A stretch of 64,000 bases of DNA from an unidentified eubacterium SCB49. GTDB taxonomy: Bacteria; Bacteroidota; Bacteroidia; Flavobacteriales; Flavobacteriaceae. This document shows positions 10,678 through 21,930 of the stretch, piece by piece; the first letter of the stretch is position 1, and the number at the start of each line of letters is the position of its first letter. Position numbers and translations under genes: made by a program. Location: the NCBI GenBank assembly GCA_000170815.1, contig ABCO01000009.1, positions 92,596 to 156,595 of the forward strand, given 5' to 3'. The notes below the pieces were generated by a model that searched no databases, was not told the origin of the DNA, and worked only from the letters and a program-made list of their open reading frames with translations.

Positions 10678-11688
10678 TTAAACATTATAGAATTTTTTTA
10701 GGGCTTCTATCTGGTTAGGACGTCCTATTAAAATAAGTTTTGAGTTTTTTTCTACTCTTAAAGTTGGCTCTGGATTTACTAAATACTCTCCTTCTGGAGA
10801 TTTATATCCTATAACAGAACAGCCCGTCTTTTTTCTAATATCTAGCTCTAAAATGGTTTTCGCTTCACCCGAAGGACATACGTTCTCAAAAGACACTTGC
10901 TCTACATTAATACTATCATCATCTCCAGATATTGAAAGATTATCTAGAAACTCTATCATATCTGGCACGACAACAAGGCTTGCCATATGATCGCCACCTA
11001 TTTTATCTGGTAAGATTACATTATCAGCTCCAGCAAGTTTCATTTTTCGATAACTTGTTTCTTCTGTCGCTCTACTTATTATTTTTAAATCAGGATTAAT
11101 TTGCCTTGCAGACAAAACAATAAATAGATTATCTGCATCACTTGGCAAAGCACATATAAGCGTACTGGCTCTTTTTATGCCTGCCTCTATTAAGATGGCA
11201 TCTTCATTTGCATTACCTAAAACAAAAAGGAAATCATCTTCAGAAAATCGATCTACAATCTCACTATCCTTTTCTATAATAATAAAAGGTTCATTATAAT
11301 CTTTTAACTTCTCTGCAGCTTGTTTACCGTTACGACCAAAGCCACAAACTATTACGTGATTTTTCATTTTATGTATTTTATGAAGCGCTCTTTTCTCTTT
11401 AAAGTTCCCTAGATTATTTTTACTTAACAAATACTCTGTGATTACACTTACCGCATACCCCACAATAACAATACTACTCAATATTAAGACAGAGGTAAAA
11501 AGCTTATCTGCAACAGACATAGGATGCACTTCACCAAAACCCACTGTAGCGACCGTAATAACAGTCATGTAAATTGCATCTACCCAAGAGTAGTCTGAAA
11601 TAAAACGGAACCCAAAAACTCCTACTGCAAAAACCAGCACAAGCAACAACATTGCTATTGTCAATTTCGTTCCAAATAATCTTCTCAT
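10678..11688 (-). CDS. Potassium channel with TrkA-N/TrkA-C domains
   Basis: TVATVGFGEVHP selectivity filter-like; VIVCGFGRNGKQAAEKL Rossmann; C-terminal RCK. Confidence 0.9.
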   Translation of the reverse strand: MRRLFGTKLTIAMLLLVLVFAVGVFGFRFISDYSWVDAIYMTVITVATVGFGEVHPMSVADKLFTSVLILSSIVIVGYAVSVITEYLLSKNNLGNFKEKRALHKIHKMKNHVIVCGFGRNGKQAAEKLKDYNEPFIIIEKDSEIVDRFSEDDFLFVLGNANEDAILIEAGIKRASTLICALPSDADNLFIVLSARQINPDLKIISRATEETSYRKMKLAGADNVILPDKIGGDHMASLVVVPDMIEFLDNLSISGDDDSINVEQVSFENVCPSGEAKTILELDIRKKTGCSVIGYKSPEGEYLVNPEPTLRVEKNSKLILIGRPNQIEALKKFYNV

Positions 11689-11930
11689 AAATCAAAAACC
11701 GAAGTTCGTTTTGAATACACTAAATCTTTTAGTCGTAACAAAAACGCTAATGTAAGGTACATTCCAAAACCTATTCCTAGTGTAGCAAAAGATAGGTACA
11801 CAAAAAAAAGTCGGATACTTTTTGCTCGCATCCCTAAACGATCTGCAAATCTAGATGCCACGTTAAAACCGTGTCTCTCAAAATAATATCTAATATTGTA
11901 AACCCATTGTAACATAGCAGCAAAATACAC
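11685..11930 (-). CDS. PspC domain-like small membrane protein
   Basis: FNVASRFADRLGMRAKSIRLFFVYLSFATLGIGFGMYLTLAFLLRLKDL. Confidence 0.65.
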   Translation of the reverse strand: MYFAAMLQWVYNIRYYFERHGFNVASRFADRLGMRAKSIRLFFVYLSFATLGIGFGMYLTLAFLLRLKDLVYSKRTSVFDL

Positions 11931-11979
11931 AATTTAAATCACAATTTATAAATCAAAAATTTCAAAACGCCATACACTC

Positions 11980-13251
11980 TTATTTTCCTAATAATGAATT
12001 GCCCACAGCACAATGAAAACATTTATTCTTATCACAATATTCATTTTTAAGTTGTAATAGCCCTTGTGAATCTAACGCCGAGGTTACAACATTTTTTAAC
12101 GAATTGAATTTCTTAATTATGCTATTACTTTCTGCAGGGATTGTAGCTGCTAGTTCAAAAAGGGTTTCGGAAATGTCTTTTCCTTGATATTTAGCGTAAC
12201 AATACTTTAAAGGCAACACCGTATTTATTAATAGTAAATGGATAAACGCTTTGGTTAACTTTTTCTTTCGTTTTGTAGATGCGACTCCAAAATTATAATG
12301 CGTATCCCAATATTCTGAAGCTGCTACGTCAAAAATTGCATAATAATCGTCTAACGAAGTGGCAGAAATCACCATAGTAAATAGTTCTTTTTGCTTTACA
12401 TACAAACTTGCCAATTGTGACAACCTCACAGTAGGAAAATTAGGCGGACGTAATCTAAAATATTTAGGACTAATTACAGCAGAATTATCTAATTGAAACT
12501 TGGCTTGTAGAAAAAGATACTCCTCCTTTAAGGTTAAAAAATACGCATCTTCATTTTCTAACAAAAAAAATCCCGCTTGCCCAAAGAGCAATGCTTCTAG
12601 TGATTTATTAGATGCGGCACATTTTCGCGCTACGCTAAAATCTATAGATTGCCCTAAACTTAAAAAAGAAGCACCGTTTACTTTGAGACCGAAATTTTTA
12701 CAGAGCAATACAAACAATAATGCCTCCCAGTCATTTTTAGAGTTTGAAAGTAGACCAAGTAACATCCCGTTTTTAGATTCAATGCGCTCAATAAACAAGC
12801 GTTCTATCCAGTTGCTGATTGTAAAGTGATCTACGTTAGCAAAACTAGATTCGCAGTTAATCCACTGTTCTTTACTTCCAAAAAGTTGATAATAAGCATC
12901 TAGTGTTTGTTTCATCACACGACCTTTTAAAACCAAGGTTGGCAAAGGTGTCCCAGATGTAGTGAATACATCTACGTCGTGTTCCCAGACCACATGCAAA
13001 ATCACATTATCATAAGCCGTATCAGTCTCGTGATTGTGCGCATACCAATCGCTGGATTTTATATGAATTTCAATATTACCAGCCCAAAGTTGGTCATTTA
13101 CACGCACCTGCCCATTAAAAAAGTCTGGCCCAGCATTTAGGTTATGTTGCCCCACTTGTACGATTGACAATGATGCTCCATCTGTAGTCTCTAAGTTCGT
13201 TGTATTAAACTTTGAGAATTTCCAGACATGATGGAGAAAGTCTTCTTTCAT
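11980..13251 (-). CDS. DUF2851 family protein (start likely MKEDFLHHVW, not the upstream M at 13323)
   Basis: MKEDFLHHVWKFSKFNTTNLETTDGASLSIVQVGQHNLNAGPDFFNGQV; C-terminal CDKNKCFHCAVGNSLL. Confidence 0.78.
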   Translation of the reverse strand: MKEDFLHHVWKFSKFNTTNLETTDGASLSIVQVGQHNLNAGPDFFNGQVRVNDQLWAGNIEIHIKSSDWYAHNHETDTAYDNVILHVVWEHDVDVFTTSGTPLPTLVLKGRVMKQTLDAYYQLFGSKEQWINCESSFANVDHFTISNWIERLFIERIESKNGMLLGLLSNSKNDWEALLFVLLCKNFGLKVNGASFLSLGQSIDFSVARKCAASNKSLEALLFGQAGFFLLENEDAYFLTLKEEYLFLQAKFQLDNSAVISPKYFRLRPPNFPTVRLSQLASLYVKQKELFTMVISATSLDDYYAIFDVAASEYWDTHYNFGVASTKRKKKLTKAFIHLLLINTVLPLKYCYAKYQGKDISETLFELAATIPAESNSIIKKFNSLKNVVTSALDSQGLLQLKNEYCDKNKCFHCAVGNSLLGK

Positions 13252-13367
13252 AAGGTTTAAAGATACAAATAAAACAGTATCCAAACACTCAAAACAAAAC
13301 ATAACAAACTGAACAGAAATCACTTAAGACTCCGTAAAACATAACCAAGTAAGATTAAAACAAGAGA

Positions 13368-14051
13368 TTAAACTGTAGTCTGTACTACTTCAAAAATTTG
13401 ATTTTCATCACATTTTAATGTTTTTGAAGGGTATTTTAAAAGTAAGGCATAATCGTGTGTAGCCATTAAAATGGTATTGCCTTGCGCGTTTATTTCTTGA
13501 AGCACTTGCATTACTTCAACACTAGTTTGAGGATCTAGGTTTCCTGTTGGCTCATCTGCTAATATGAGTTCTGGCCTGTTCAGTAAAGCTCTAGCAATAG
13601 CAATGCGTTGTTGTTCTCCACCAGAAAGTTGGTAAGGAAATTTAAACGCTTTGGTTTTCATACTCACCTTATCTAGCACCTCATCAATACGCGTATTCAT
13701 TTCGGCCTTATTTTTCCAGCCAGTAGCCGTTAAAACAAAAAGCAGATTGTCTTTTACGGTACGATCATTCAATAATTTAAAGTCTTGAAAAACCACTCCA
13801 AGTTTGCGTCTTAAAAAAGGAATATCTTTTTCTTTAAGCGAAGCTAGATCAAACCCCACAATGTGGCCTTCCCCTTTTTGTAGTGGCAGGTCGCCATAAA
13901 GTGTTTTCATAAAACTACTTTTTCCGCTTCCGGTTTTTCCTATAAGATAGACAAACTCACCTTTATCAATGCTTACAGAAACATCGTTAAGGATTAAATT
14001 TTCGCGCTGGAATATTTCGGCATTTTTAAGTTGGAGGACTGCTTCTGGCAT
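13368..14051 (-). CDS. ftsE: FtsE-like ABC transporter ATP-binding protein
   Basis: GKTGSGKSS Walker A, LSGGEQQRIAIARALLNRPELILADEPTGNLDP. Confidence 0.88.
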   Translation of the reverse strand: MPEAVLQLKNAEIFQRENLILNDVSVSIDKGEFVYLIGKTGSGKSSFMKTLYGDLPLQKGEGHIVGFDLASLKEKDIPFLRRKLGVVFQDFKLLNDRTVKDNLLFVLTATGWKNKAEMNTRIDEVLDKVSMKTKAFKFPYQLSGGEQQRIAIARALLNRPELILADEPTGNLDPQTSVEVMQVLQEINAQGNTILMATHDYALLLKYPSKTLKCDENQIFEVVQTTV

Positions 14052-14107
14052 TGATCTAAGTTTCTATTTTGAACAAAAATACTATTTGGTTTATTTACTA
14101 ACGCAAA

Positions 14108-14581
14108 TTAATCTTCTTTCTTTTCCAACAAATCTAATCTTTCTTTAAGTTCTTCTAGTTGAGTTTGCTGTTCTATGGTATACAAAGTTAGTTCTTCTAT
14201 TTTTTCAAGTAAAAGCAAGTTCATTTTTTTAAGCGCTAACCCTTCTTTGCTTAGCGTAGTTGCAGCAGGTATTTTAGGCAAGTGATGATTCGCTTCAATA
14301 AAGACAGCAAGATCTTTTAAAGAAGGCATCGTATAAGAAGGTGATAATGTTGAATTTCCGTCAAAATAAGCTTCAAAAACATAATCTGGCGCTACAGCTC
14401 CGTTTAAATCTACAATCACTTCTTGCGTGTGTATTTTTCCTTTTACCGTTAATAGCTCATCAGGCTTGTTAGTACCTATTCCTATTTTTCCATTTTTTTC
14501 TGAAATATTCTGAAACGGATTCTGTGCACCACAAGTAAAAACAGTGATACCAAAAAGAAAAGTAAACAATAATGATTTCAT
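14108..14581 (-). CDS. Secreted coiled-coil protein with tail-fibre-like C terminus
   Basis: Signal peptide; GIGTNKPDELLTVKGKI and coiled-coil C terminus. Confidence 0.55.
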   Translation of the reverse strand: MKSLLFTFLFGITVFTCGAQNPFQNISEKNGKIGIGTNKPDELLTVKGKIHTQEVIVDLNGAVAPDYVFEAYFDGNSTLSPSYTMPSLKDLAVFIEANHHLPKIPAATTLSKEGLALKKMNLLLLEKIEELTLYTIEQQTQLEELKERLDLLEKKED

Positions 14582-15094
14582 AAAGCTGAAGTATTAAAAA
14601 TTTGAAGCCTAAAGATATGCATAAATAAGAATTTAACTAAGCTTTCTATTCTTTGCGTTAAGATATTATACAGAGATTCGCTGAGTAGCGCAGAGACATT
14701 AGTCTGTAATTATGTAGTCTTCTTCTAATAAATTAACAGTAACTCTATATACTAAACTCATAAGTCTTCAGTACATTATTAACACTCACATTGGGTTTTT
14801 GAGTTAGCAAAATACTTGCTAGCACTCTTAATGCATTACTGTATTTACATGCTTCATATTTCATTATCTTAATTTGAGGATGGTACGCATAACCATTAAC
14901 AAATTTTTAATATTTCAGAAATCATTTACATATACTTTGTATTTTTTTTTAACGTTAATATATGCAACAACCCATTAATAAAAGTAATTAACAAAGCACT
15001 TCTACACTTAATAACGTGTTGACAACATACATTAAAATCACGATAAGATGATGATGTATACTGTATTTTTATACTAGCAAAAAAACTTATATTT

Positions 15095-18000
15095 ATGATT
15101 AAAAATTGCCTAGCAATCCTATTGCTTTTTTGTGTGTCTTTCACAACAATGGCACAACGTACCGCAGCTTACACGAATGACAAAGTAGAATTTATTCGTG
15201 CGGTAGAATTATACAACAACAATCAATTTTTAGCTGCTCAAAATCTTTTTCAGAGGGTTAAAAAAGAATCTGATGACCAGACCGTAAAAGGTGATGCTGC
15301 ATATTATATAGCGAGTAGCGCTGTACGATTAAACCAGCAAGGTGCAGATCGATTAATGGAAGATTTTGTAAATGATTATCCTACAAGTTTAAAACGAAAC
15401 TCTGCTTACCTAGATGTCGCTGGTTATTATTTTGATACAGGTAAATATTCGTATGCGCGTAAATGGTATGACAAAGTAGATGGTGATAACCTACCACCTA
15501 GCGAAAGAGAAAAATACTATTTTAACAATGGATACGCGTTTTTTCAGAATAAACGTTTTAACGAAGCTAAAAAATATTTTAACCGTGTGAGTGACTCAAA
15601 AGAATACGGTTCGCAGGCAAAATACTACTTAGGGTTTATAGCCTATGAAGGTGATGATTATCAAGAAGCCAACGATCTTTTTGAAGGAGTAGAACAAACC
15701 GAAGAAACAGACAAAGAACTCTCTTACTTTAAAGCAGACATGAACTTTAAGCTCGGAAAGTTTCAAGAAGCAATAGATTTAGGATTAGAACAATACGACC
15801 GTTCTAGTCCGGCAGAAAAGAGCGAGCTTTCTAAGATTATTGGAGAGAGTTATTTTAACCAAGAAAAATATGCAGAAGCCATTCCGTATTTAAAAGCTTA
15901 TAAAGGAAAAAAAGGAAAATGGAATAATACCGATTATTATCAATTAGGGTATGCTTATTACAAACAAGCGCAGTATGCAAACGCTATAGGTGAGTTTAAT
16001 AAAATTATTGATGGACGAAATGCAGTAGCTCAAAATGCCTACTATCACCTAGCAGAATCTTATGTAAAAACAGAAAAGAAGCAACAAGCTTTAAACGCAT
16101 TTAAAAATGCAAGCGAAATGGATTTTAGCGCAGAGATTCAAGAAGATGCTTATTTAAACTACGCAAAACTGAGTTATGAAATAGGAAACAGTTATAAAAG
16201 TGTTCCTGAAGTCTTAACCGATTTTATGGAAGCGTATCCTAACAATGCTAGTAAAAGCGAACTTAACGACCTTTTAATTGATTCGTATATTTCATCAAAA
16301 AACTACAAAGCAGCATTAGCTTTACTTGAAGGAAATAAATCTTTTGAAAACAAACTTGCTTACCAGAAAGTAGCTTTTTACCGCGGTTTAGAACTATATA
16401 ACGAAGGAGATTACAAACAATCTCGTGAGTTTTTAAATCTATCTTTAAAAGAACCTCGCGAACCTGTATTTACTGCAAGAGCAACCTACTGGGTTGCCGA
16501 AAACGACTTTCAATTAAATAATTTTGAAGAAGCCCTTGTAGGTTACAAGCAGTTTTTACAATTACCAAATGCTTCTAGCACACCAGAATATGCAACAAGC
16601 AGCTATAACTTAGCGTACAACCATTTTAAGCTAAAACAATATCCAGAAGCGATAAGCAATTTTAAAAAATACACTACAGGTACAACAGAAACTACCAGAG
16701 AGAAAGATGCTTATTTACGTTTAGGTGATAGTTATTTTGTGACTAGCGACTACTGGAAAGCAATGGAAAACTACAACAAAGCAGTCGAACTTAACTCGCC
16801 TGATAAAGATTATGCTGCATTCCAGAAAGCTATAAGTTATGGATTTGTAGATAGAACAGACTCAAAAATCACAGAACTAAGTGCATTTGGCTCAAAATAT
16901 CCAAAATCATTTTACAGAGATGATGCCTTGTATGAATTAGGAAACTCATACGCTTCACAAAATAAAAACAACGAAGCCATTTCTGCTTATGACAAGTTAA
17001 TTACATCACTACCTAATAGTAGTTATGTTTCAAAATCTTTACTTAAAAAAGCCCTTCTTTTAGATATCTCTGGAGATAGTAATGGTGCCTTGACTACCTT
17101 TAAAAAAGTAGCCAAAGACTTCCCTTCTACCCCAGAAGCAATACAAGCAGTTTCATCTGCAAAAGTGATTTACATAGATGAAGGTCGTGTAGATGAGTAT
17201 GCAGAATGGGTAAACACCTTAAACTTTGTTGCTATTGAAGACAACGAACTTGATGATGCTACTTATCAGGCTGCAGAACAACCTTACTTAGAAAACAAAA
17301 CAGGACAAGCAACCACCCGTTTTGAAGCATACCTCAATGATTTTCCAAATGGAAAGCACGCATTAAGCGCACACTTTTATCTAGCACAGTTATACTTTAT
17401 AGATGACAAAAAACAAGAAGCGATACCACATTACACCTTTGTGGCAGAGAAGCAGCGAAGTGAATTTACGGAACAAGTACTTGCCCGTCTTTCTGAAATA
17501 TTCTTGACACAAAAGAACTACGCAGAAGCAAAAACCTACTTAAAGCGTTTAGAAGCTGAAGCTGACTTTCCTCAAAATATAATTTTTGCACAAACCAACA
17601 TTATGAAAGCTAGTTATGAACTAGAACAATATAGCGAAGCTGTAACATACGCAGAAAAAGTATTAGGTAATAGTAAAATAGATATTCCAATAAAGACAGA
17701 CGCCCAGATTATTGTTGCCCGTTCTGCTATAAAAACCAATGATGAAGCTAAGGCTGAAATAGCCTACGCAGAAGTAGCAAAAATAGCAACAGGACAACTC
17801 GCTGCAGAAGCGCTTTTTTATGATGCCTACTTTAAAAATAAAGAAGCACAATTTGAGGCTTCTAATCTTGTCGTACAAAAATTAGCAAGCGAATATTCTG
17901 GCTATAAATTTTATGGTGCTAAAGGCTTAGTAGTTATGGCAAAAAATTTCTATGGTTTAAATGATGCCTATCAAGCGACATACATTTTAGAAAGTGTGAT

Positions 18001-18112
18001 TACAAACTTTACAGATTTTCCAGATGTAGTTGAAGAAGCACAACAAGAACTTGCAACTATAAAAGCCAACGAAGCAAAAACCAATTCTTCTGTAGAAACA
18101 GGCGGAAATTAA
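15095..18112 (+). CDS. Large tetratricopeptide repeat protein (periplasmic/outer-membrane associated)
   Basis: 1005 aa, signal peptide, many TPR motifs (e.g. YYQLGYAYYKQAQYANAIGEFNKII). Confidence 0.88.
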   Translation: MIKNCLAILLLFCVSFTTMAQRTAAYTNDKVEFIRAVELYNNNQFLAAQNLFQRVKKESDDQTVKGDAAYYIASSAVRLNQQGADRLMEDFVNDYPTSLKRNSAYLDVAGYYFDTGKYSYARKWYDKVDGDNLPPSEREKYYFNNGYAFFQNKRFNEAKKYFNRVSDSKEYGSQAKYYLGFIAYEGDDYQEANDLFEGVEQTEETDKELSYFKADMNFKLGKFQEAIDLGLEQYDRSSPAEKSELSKIIGESYFNQEKYAEAIPYLKAYKGKKGKWNNTDYYQLGYAYYKQAQYANAIGEFNKIIDGRNAVAQNAYYHLAESYVKTEKKQQALNAFKNASEMDFSAEIQEDAYLNYAKLSYEIGNSYKSVPEVLTDFMEAYPNNASKSELNDLLIDSYISSKNYKAALALLEGNKSFENKLAYQKVAFYRGLELYNEGDYKQSREFLNLSLKEPREPVFTARATYWVAENDFQLNNFEEALVGYKQFLQLPNASSTPEYATSSYNLAYNHFKLKQYPEAISNFKKYTTGTTETTREKDAYLRLGDSYFVTSDYWKAMENYNKAVELNSPDKDYAAFQKAISYGFVDRTDSKITELSAFGSKYPKSFYRDDALYELGNSYASQNKNNEAISAYDKLITSLPNSSYVSKSLLKKALLLDISGDSNGALTTFKKVAKDFPSTPEAIQAVSSAKVIYIDEGRVDEYAEWVNTLNFVAIEDNELDDATYQAAEQPYLENKTGQATTRFEAYLNDFPNGKHALSAHFYLAQLYFIDDKKQEAIPHYTFVAEKQRSEFTEQVLARLSEIFLTQKNYAEAKTYLKRLEAEADFPQNIIFAQTNIMKASYELEQYSEAVTYAEKVLGNSKIDIPIKTDAQIIVARSAIKTNDEAKAEIAYAEVAKIATGQLAAEALFYDAYFKNKEAQFEASNLVVQKLASEYSGYKFYGAKGLVVMAKNFYGLNDAYQATYILESVITNFTDFPDVVEEAQQELATIKANEAKTNSSVETGGN

Positions 18113-18206
18113 AAAATTCGCCATAAAAAACACCACTCTAAAATATAGAAATGTGTCTAAACTTTACTTACAGAAGTCAAACTAACAAATAAGTAAATTA
18201 TACTCT

Positions 18207-19973
18207 ATGTTTCAATCCATAGCAAATACAATACAATCACAAAGCAAGCTCATCTTAACATTAGCTGGGCTTGGCTGCATCACATTTTCGCCGCAGGCAA
18301 TCGCTCAAGAAGAAGAACAAGACTTGGGCACCGAAGTAGTAAACGTAGTTAAACCATACACGCCTACTATTAGTGATGCTTTTAAGGTAAAACAAACTCC
18401 TGTTTTAAATGATGATGCTAATACCGCAAAAAAACCGGTACGCTATCAAATATTCTCTGTTCCTGTAGCCTCTACTTTTACACCTGCAAAAAGTAAAGCT
18501 TCTGGGATAAAAAAAATAAAAGCACCTAAATCTTGGGACAATTATGCCACTTTAGGCTTTGGAAACAACACCACGATTTTAGCAGAGCTTTTTAGTAATT
18601 TTGAAATAAGCAGAACAGAAAATGCAGGTGTCTATTTAAGACACAACTCATCGCAACGTGGTATTGATGGTCTTGCCATAGACAACAAATATTATGACAC
18701 ACGCCTTGATGGTAATTATTACAATCGTCAACGCGATATGAGTTATGGAATTGAAGCAGGTGTAGAACATCAAATTTACAACTGGTACGGCTCTCACTTT
18801 AACGAAATGGCCGAAGCCATCTCATATAGTTTTCCTGAAGATGTAAACCAATCGTATTTGAGCGCATATGCAGGAGGAAACATTGCTTTTGACGACAGTT
18901 ATTTTAAGAAAGCCACTGCCACTTTAAGATATACAGGAGATGCCTTTTCTACTTCTGAAATTAATTTTAGAGCGCAGCCAGAATTTTCTTTTCCAGTATC
19001 AGACTTAAATTTTAAGGTGCTAGCAGATATCGATTATTTGAGTGGTAGGTTTGAACAAGGAATATCAAGTACAGATGAGATAAAATATAGCTTTTTAAAC
19101 GCTGGCCTCTCTCCTTCTCTTGTGTATTCAGATAATGACCTTACTGCAAATATTGGGGTAACTGGTTATGTATCATTAGACACAAATGCTAGTGAAACTA
19201 ATTTTAATATATATCCTAACATTAACGCCTCTTACAACTTACTAGACGAATTATTAGTTGTTTATGCAGGTGCAGAAGGAGGATTAGAACAAAACACCTA
19301 TTACCAGTTAAAAAATGACAATCCATTTATTTCGCCAACACAACAGATAAAACCTTCTAGTAAACTATACGAAGGTTTTGGAGGTGTAAAAGGTAAACTT
19401 TCTAGCGTCATCGCCTATAACCTAAGAGGTTCATACAGCAATACAAATGACCAAGTATTATTTACAAGAAACGCAATTGACAATTTGTATTTTGTGGATC
19501 AACCTTATCAGCAAGCCAACTCATTTAGCGCCATTTATGATGATATAAAAACCTTAAATATATTTGGAGAATTACAAGTAGAAGTTTCAGAAAACTTTGC
19601 GATTGGTGGGCAAGTTAATTTTAACTCGTATACACTAGAGTCACAAGTAGAAGCCTGGAATTTACCCAAAATAGACGCGACACTTTTTACACGATTTAAT
19701 ATTACAGAAAAATTATACGGAGGAGGTTCTATCTTTTTTGTTGGCGAGCGTGAAGCACTAGTTTCTTATTTTAATGACATATACGCTCCAGAGAAAACAA
19801 CACTTGATAGCTATTTAGATCTTAATGCAAATTTAGGTTACCGCATTAGTGACCGTTTAAATGTTTTTGCTAAAGGAAGTAATCTATTAGCCAAAAATTA
19901 TGAAAAATGGTTAGACTATCCAGTACAAGGCATTCAAGTATTAGGAGGAGCAACTTATAAATTTGACTGGTAA
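18207..19973 (+). CDS. Outer membrane beta-barrel (TonB-dependent-receptor-like) protein
   Basis: Signal peptide; alternating amphipathic strands; C-terminal LGGATYKFDW. Confidence 0.7.
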   Translation: MFQSIANTIQSQSKLILTLAGLGCITFSPQAIAQEEEQDLGTEVVNVVKPYTPTISDAFKVKQTPVLNDDANTAKKPVRYQIFSVPVASTFTPAKSKASGIKKIKAPKSWDNYATLGFGNNTTILAELFSNFEISRTENAGVYLRHNSSQRGIDGLAIDNKYYDTRLDGNYYNRQRDMSYGIEAGVEHQIYNWYGSHFNEMAEAISYSFPEDVNQSYLSAYAGGNIAFDDSYFKKATATLRYTGDAFSTSEINFRAQPEFSFPVSDLNFKVLADIDYLSGRFEQGISSTDEIKYSFLNAGLSPSLVYSDNDLTANIGVTGYVSLDTNASETNFNIYPNINASYNLLDELLVVYAGAEGGLEQNTYYQLKNDNPFISPTQQIKPSSKLYEGFGGVKGKLSSVIAYNLRGSYSNTNDQVLFTRNAIDNLYFVDQPYQQANSFSAIYDDIKTLNIFGELQVEVSENFAIGGQVNFNSYTLESQVEAWNLPKIDATLFTRFNITEKLYGGGSIFFVGEREALVSYFNDIYAPEKTTLDSYLDLNANLGYRISDRLNVFAKGSNLLAKNYEKWLDYPVQGIQVLGGATYKFDW

Positions 19974-19976
19974 TAC

Positions 19977-20204
19977 ATGCGATTTAGTCATATAAATAAT
20001 GTTACAATTATTGCCGTAGTTTCAATTGTATTGGCAATTTTAGAGCACGTGTTTGATCTTGACCTAGGCGTTCAAAAAGAAGAAATGAATGTCTTTGAGC
20101 TATTAATGATGACTGCTATTATTTTTACGATACTTTGTTCACTATACATTATAGGCAGTATAATCCATAAGTGGATCTCAAAATTACGACGTGTTAAATC
20201 TTAA
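19977..20204 (+). CDS. Small membrane protein, unknown function
   Basis: 75 aa with two TM helices; 3 bp after the preceding stop. Confidence 0.6.
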   Translation: MRFSHINNVTIIAVVSIVLAILEHVFDLDLGVQKEEMNVFELLMMTAIIFTILCSLYIIGSIIHKWISKLRRVKS

Positions 20205-20230
20205 AAAGGTTTAGCAAACGTAAAGTTATT

Positions 20231-20262
20231 AAAGCATCTCATTATTGAGATGCTTTGTTTAT
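20231..20262 (+). terminator. Rho-independent terminator
   Basis: AAAGCATCTCA-ttA-TTGAGATGCTTT followed by T-rich tract; overlaps the ORF-track start of the next gene. Confidence 0.65.
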
Positions 20263-20283
20263 TTTTACTTAAAACTTACCCTT

Positions 20284-21930
20284 ATGCGCCATCTACTATC
20301 CTTTCTATGTATTGCTAGTCTTTTTTCATGTGCTCCAGAAAAGATTGACGCAGACTTGCTCATTAAAAACGGAACAATCTATACTGTAAATACCGATTTT
20401 GACGTCACCAATGCTATTGCTGTAAAAGATGGAAAAATTTTAGAGACAGGCAAAAAGCCAGAACTAGAACTTAAATACAATTTTACTGATGTCTATGATG
20501 CTAAAGGGCAAACCGTATTACCCGGTCTCATTGATGCACATGCACATTTATACAACCTAGGGATAAGTATGCAGCAAGTAAACCTTAGAGGAACTAAAAG
20601 TTTTGAAGAGGTCATAGAAAGAGTTGTGGCATTTCAGAAAGAAAAAAATGTAGCATACATAAGAGGGAGAGGTTGGGATCAAAATGACTGGGAGGTAAAA
20701 GAATTTCCGAATAAAACATTGCTAGACTCACTTTTTCCAGATACTCCTGTGGCATTATCCAGAATAGATGGGCACGCCATGATTGCTAATGCAAAAGCGC
20801 TAGAACTAGCAGGAATTACGACTAAAACAAAAATGCTTGGAGGTATTGTTACACTTGACCAAACTGAGCGTAGAAATCCAAAACTCACAGGTTTATTAAT
20901 AGACAGCCCTATGGAGCTTGTGTTTGCCTCTTATCCTGAAGAAACTATAACAAGTATAAAAAATGCACTACTAGACGCAGAAGCTGCTTGCCTCTCTTTA
21001 GGGCTTACCACAATACACGATGCTGGTTTAAACAAAAATGTAATAGATGTTATAGACCATATGCAACAAAAAGACAGCTTAAAAATGCGTGTCTATGCGA
21101 TGATTAGTAATAGTCCTGAAAATCTAGACTACTACTTAACTAATGGAATTATAAAAACAGACAGGCTTAATGTTAGATCTGTAAAAGTATATGCAGATGG
21201 CGCCCTAGGTTCTAGAGGCGCTGCCTTAAAACAGCCTTACAGTGATCAAGACCATCATTTTGGAGCAATGATAACACCACAAGAAGATCTTAAAAATTTG
21301 GCTAAAAAAATTGCAGCAGCAGGATACCAAATGAACACACATGCCATAGGAGACTCTGCAAACGTTGCCGTAATTAATGCTTATAAAGAATCGATAGATA
21401 CCACAAAAAATATGCGATGGAGAATAGAACACGCTCAAATAATAGATACAAAAGATTTTGAGGCATTTTCTAAAAATATAATCCCATCCATCCAACCAAC
21501 ACATGCTACAAGTGATATGTATTGGGCAGAAGATCGTGTGGGAAGCAAACGTATTAAAGGGGCATATGCCTACAAAACACTTTTAGACAAAGCAGAAATT
21601 GTAGCCTTAGGCACCGATTTTCCTGTAGAAAAAGTAAACCCAATGCATACATTTTATGCCGCTGTAGCACGTAAAGATTTAAATAAATATCCTGAAGATG
21701 GATACAGAATGGAAGAAGCTTTATCTCGTGAACAAACCTTAAAAGGAATGACTATTTGGGCAGCCTACGCTGGCTTTGAAGAAAAAGAAAAAGGTAGTAT
21801 TGAGCAAGGAAAACTTGCAGACTTTACAATTTTAGATCGTGATATAATGAAAATTCATGCAGACTCAATACCTAAAACTAAAGTAATGGCTACTTTTATT
21901 AATGGCGAACTTGTATACAGCAAACACTAA
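20284..21930 (+). CDS. Amidohydrolase (YtcJ-like) lipoprotein; start corrected to MRHLLSFLCIASLFSC
   Basis: Lipobox LFSC; GLIDAHAHLY, HAIGD, GTDFPVE metal-dependent hydrolase motifs. Confidence 0.88.
   Translation: MRHLLSFLCIASLFSCAPEKIDADLLIKNGTIYTVNTDFDVTNAIAVKDGKILETGKKPELELKYNFTDVYDAKGQTVLPGLIDAHAHLYNLGISMQQVNLRGTKSFEEVIERVVAFQKEKNVAYIRGRGWDQNDWEVKEFPNKTLLDSLFPDTPVALSRIDGHAMIANAKALELAGITTKTKMLGGIVTLDQTERRNPKLTGLLIDSPMELVFASYPEETITSIKNALLDAEAACLSLGLTTIHDAGLNKNVIDVIDHMQQKDSLKMRVYAMISNSPENLDYYLTNGIIKTDRLNVRSVKVYADGALGSRGAALKQPYSDQDHHFGAMITPQEDLKNLAKKIAAAGYQMNTHAIGDSANVAVINAYKESIDTTKNMRWRIEHAQIIDTKDFEAFSKNIIPSIQPTHATSDMYWAEDRVGSKRIKGAYAYKTLLDKAEIVALGTDFPVEKVNPMHTFYAAVARKDLNKYPEDGYRMEEALSREQTLKGMTIWAAYAGFEEKEKGSIEQGKLADFTILDRDIMKIHADSIPKTKVMATFINGELVYSKH

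Noticed and set aside
14926-15144. 72 aa minus-strand ORF
   Set aside because: Overlaps the signal peptide of the strongly supported TPR gene starting at 15095.
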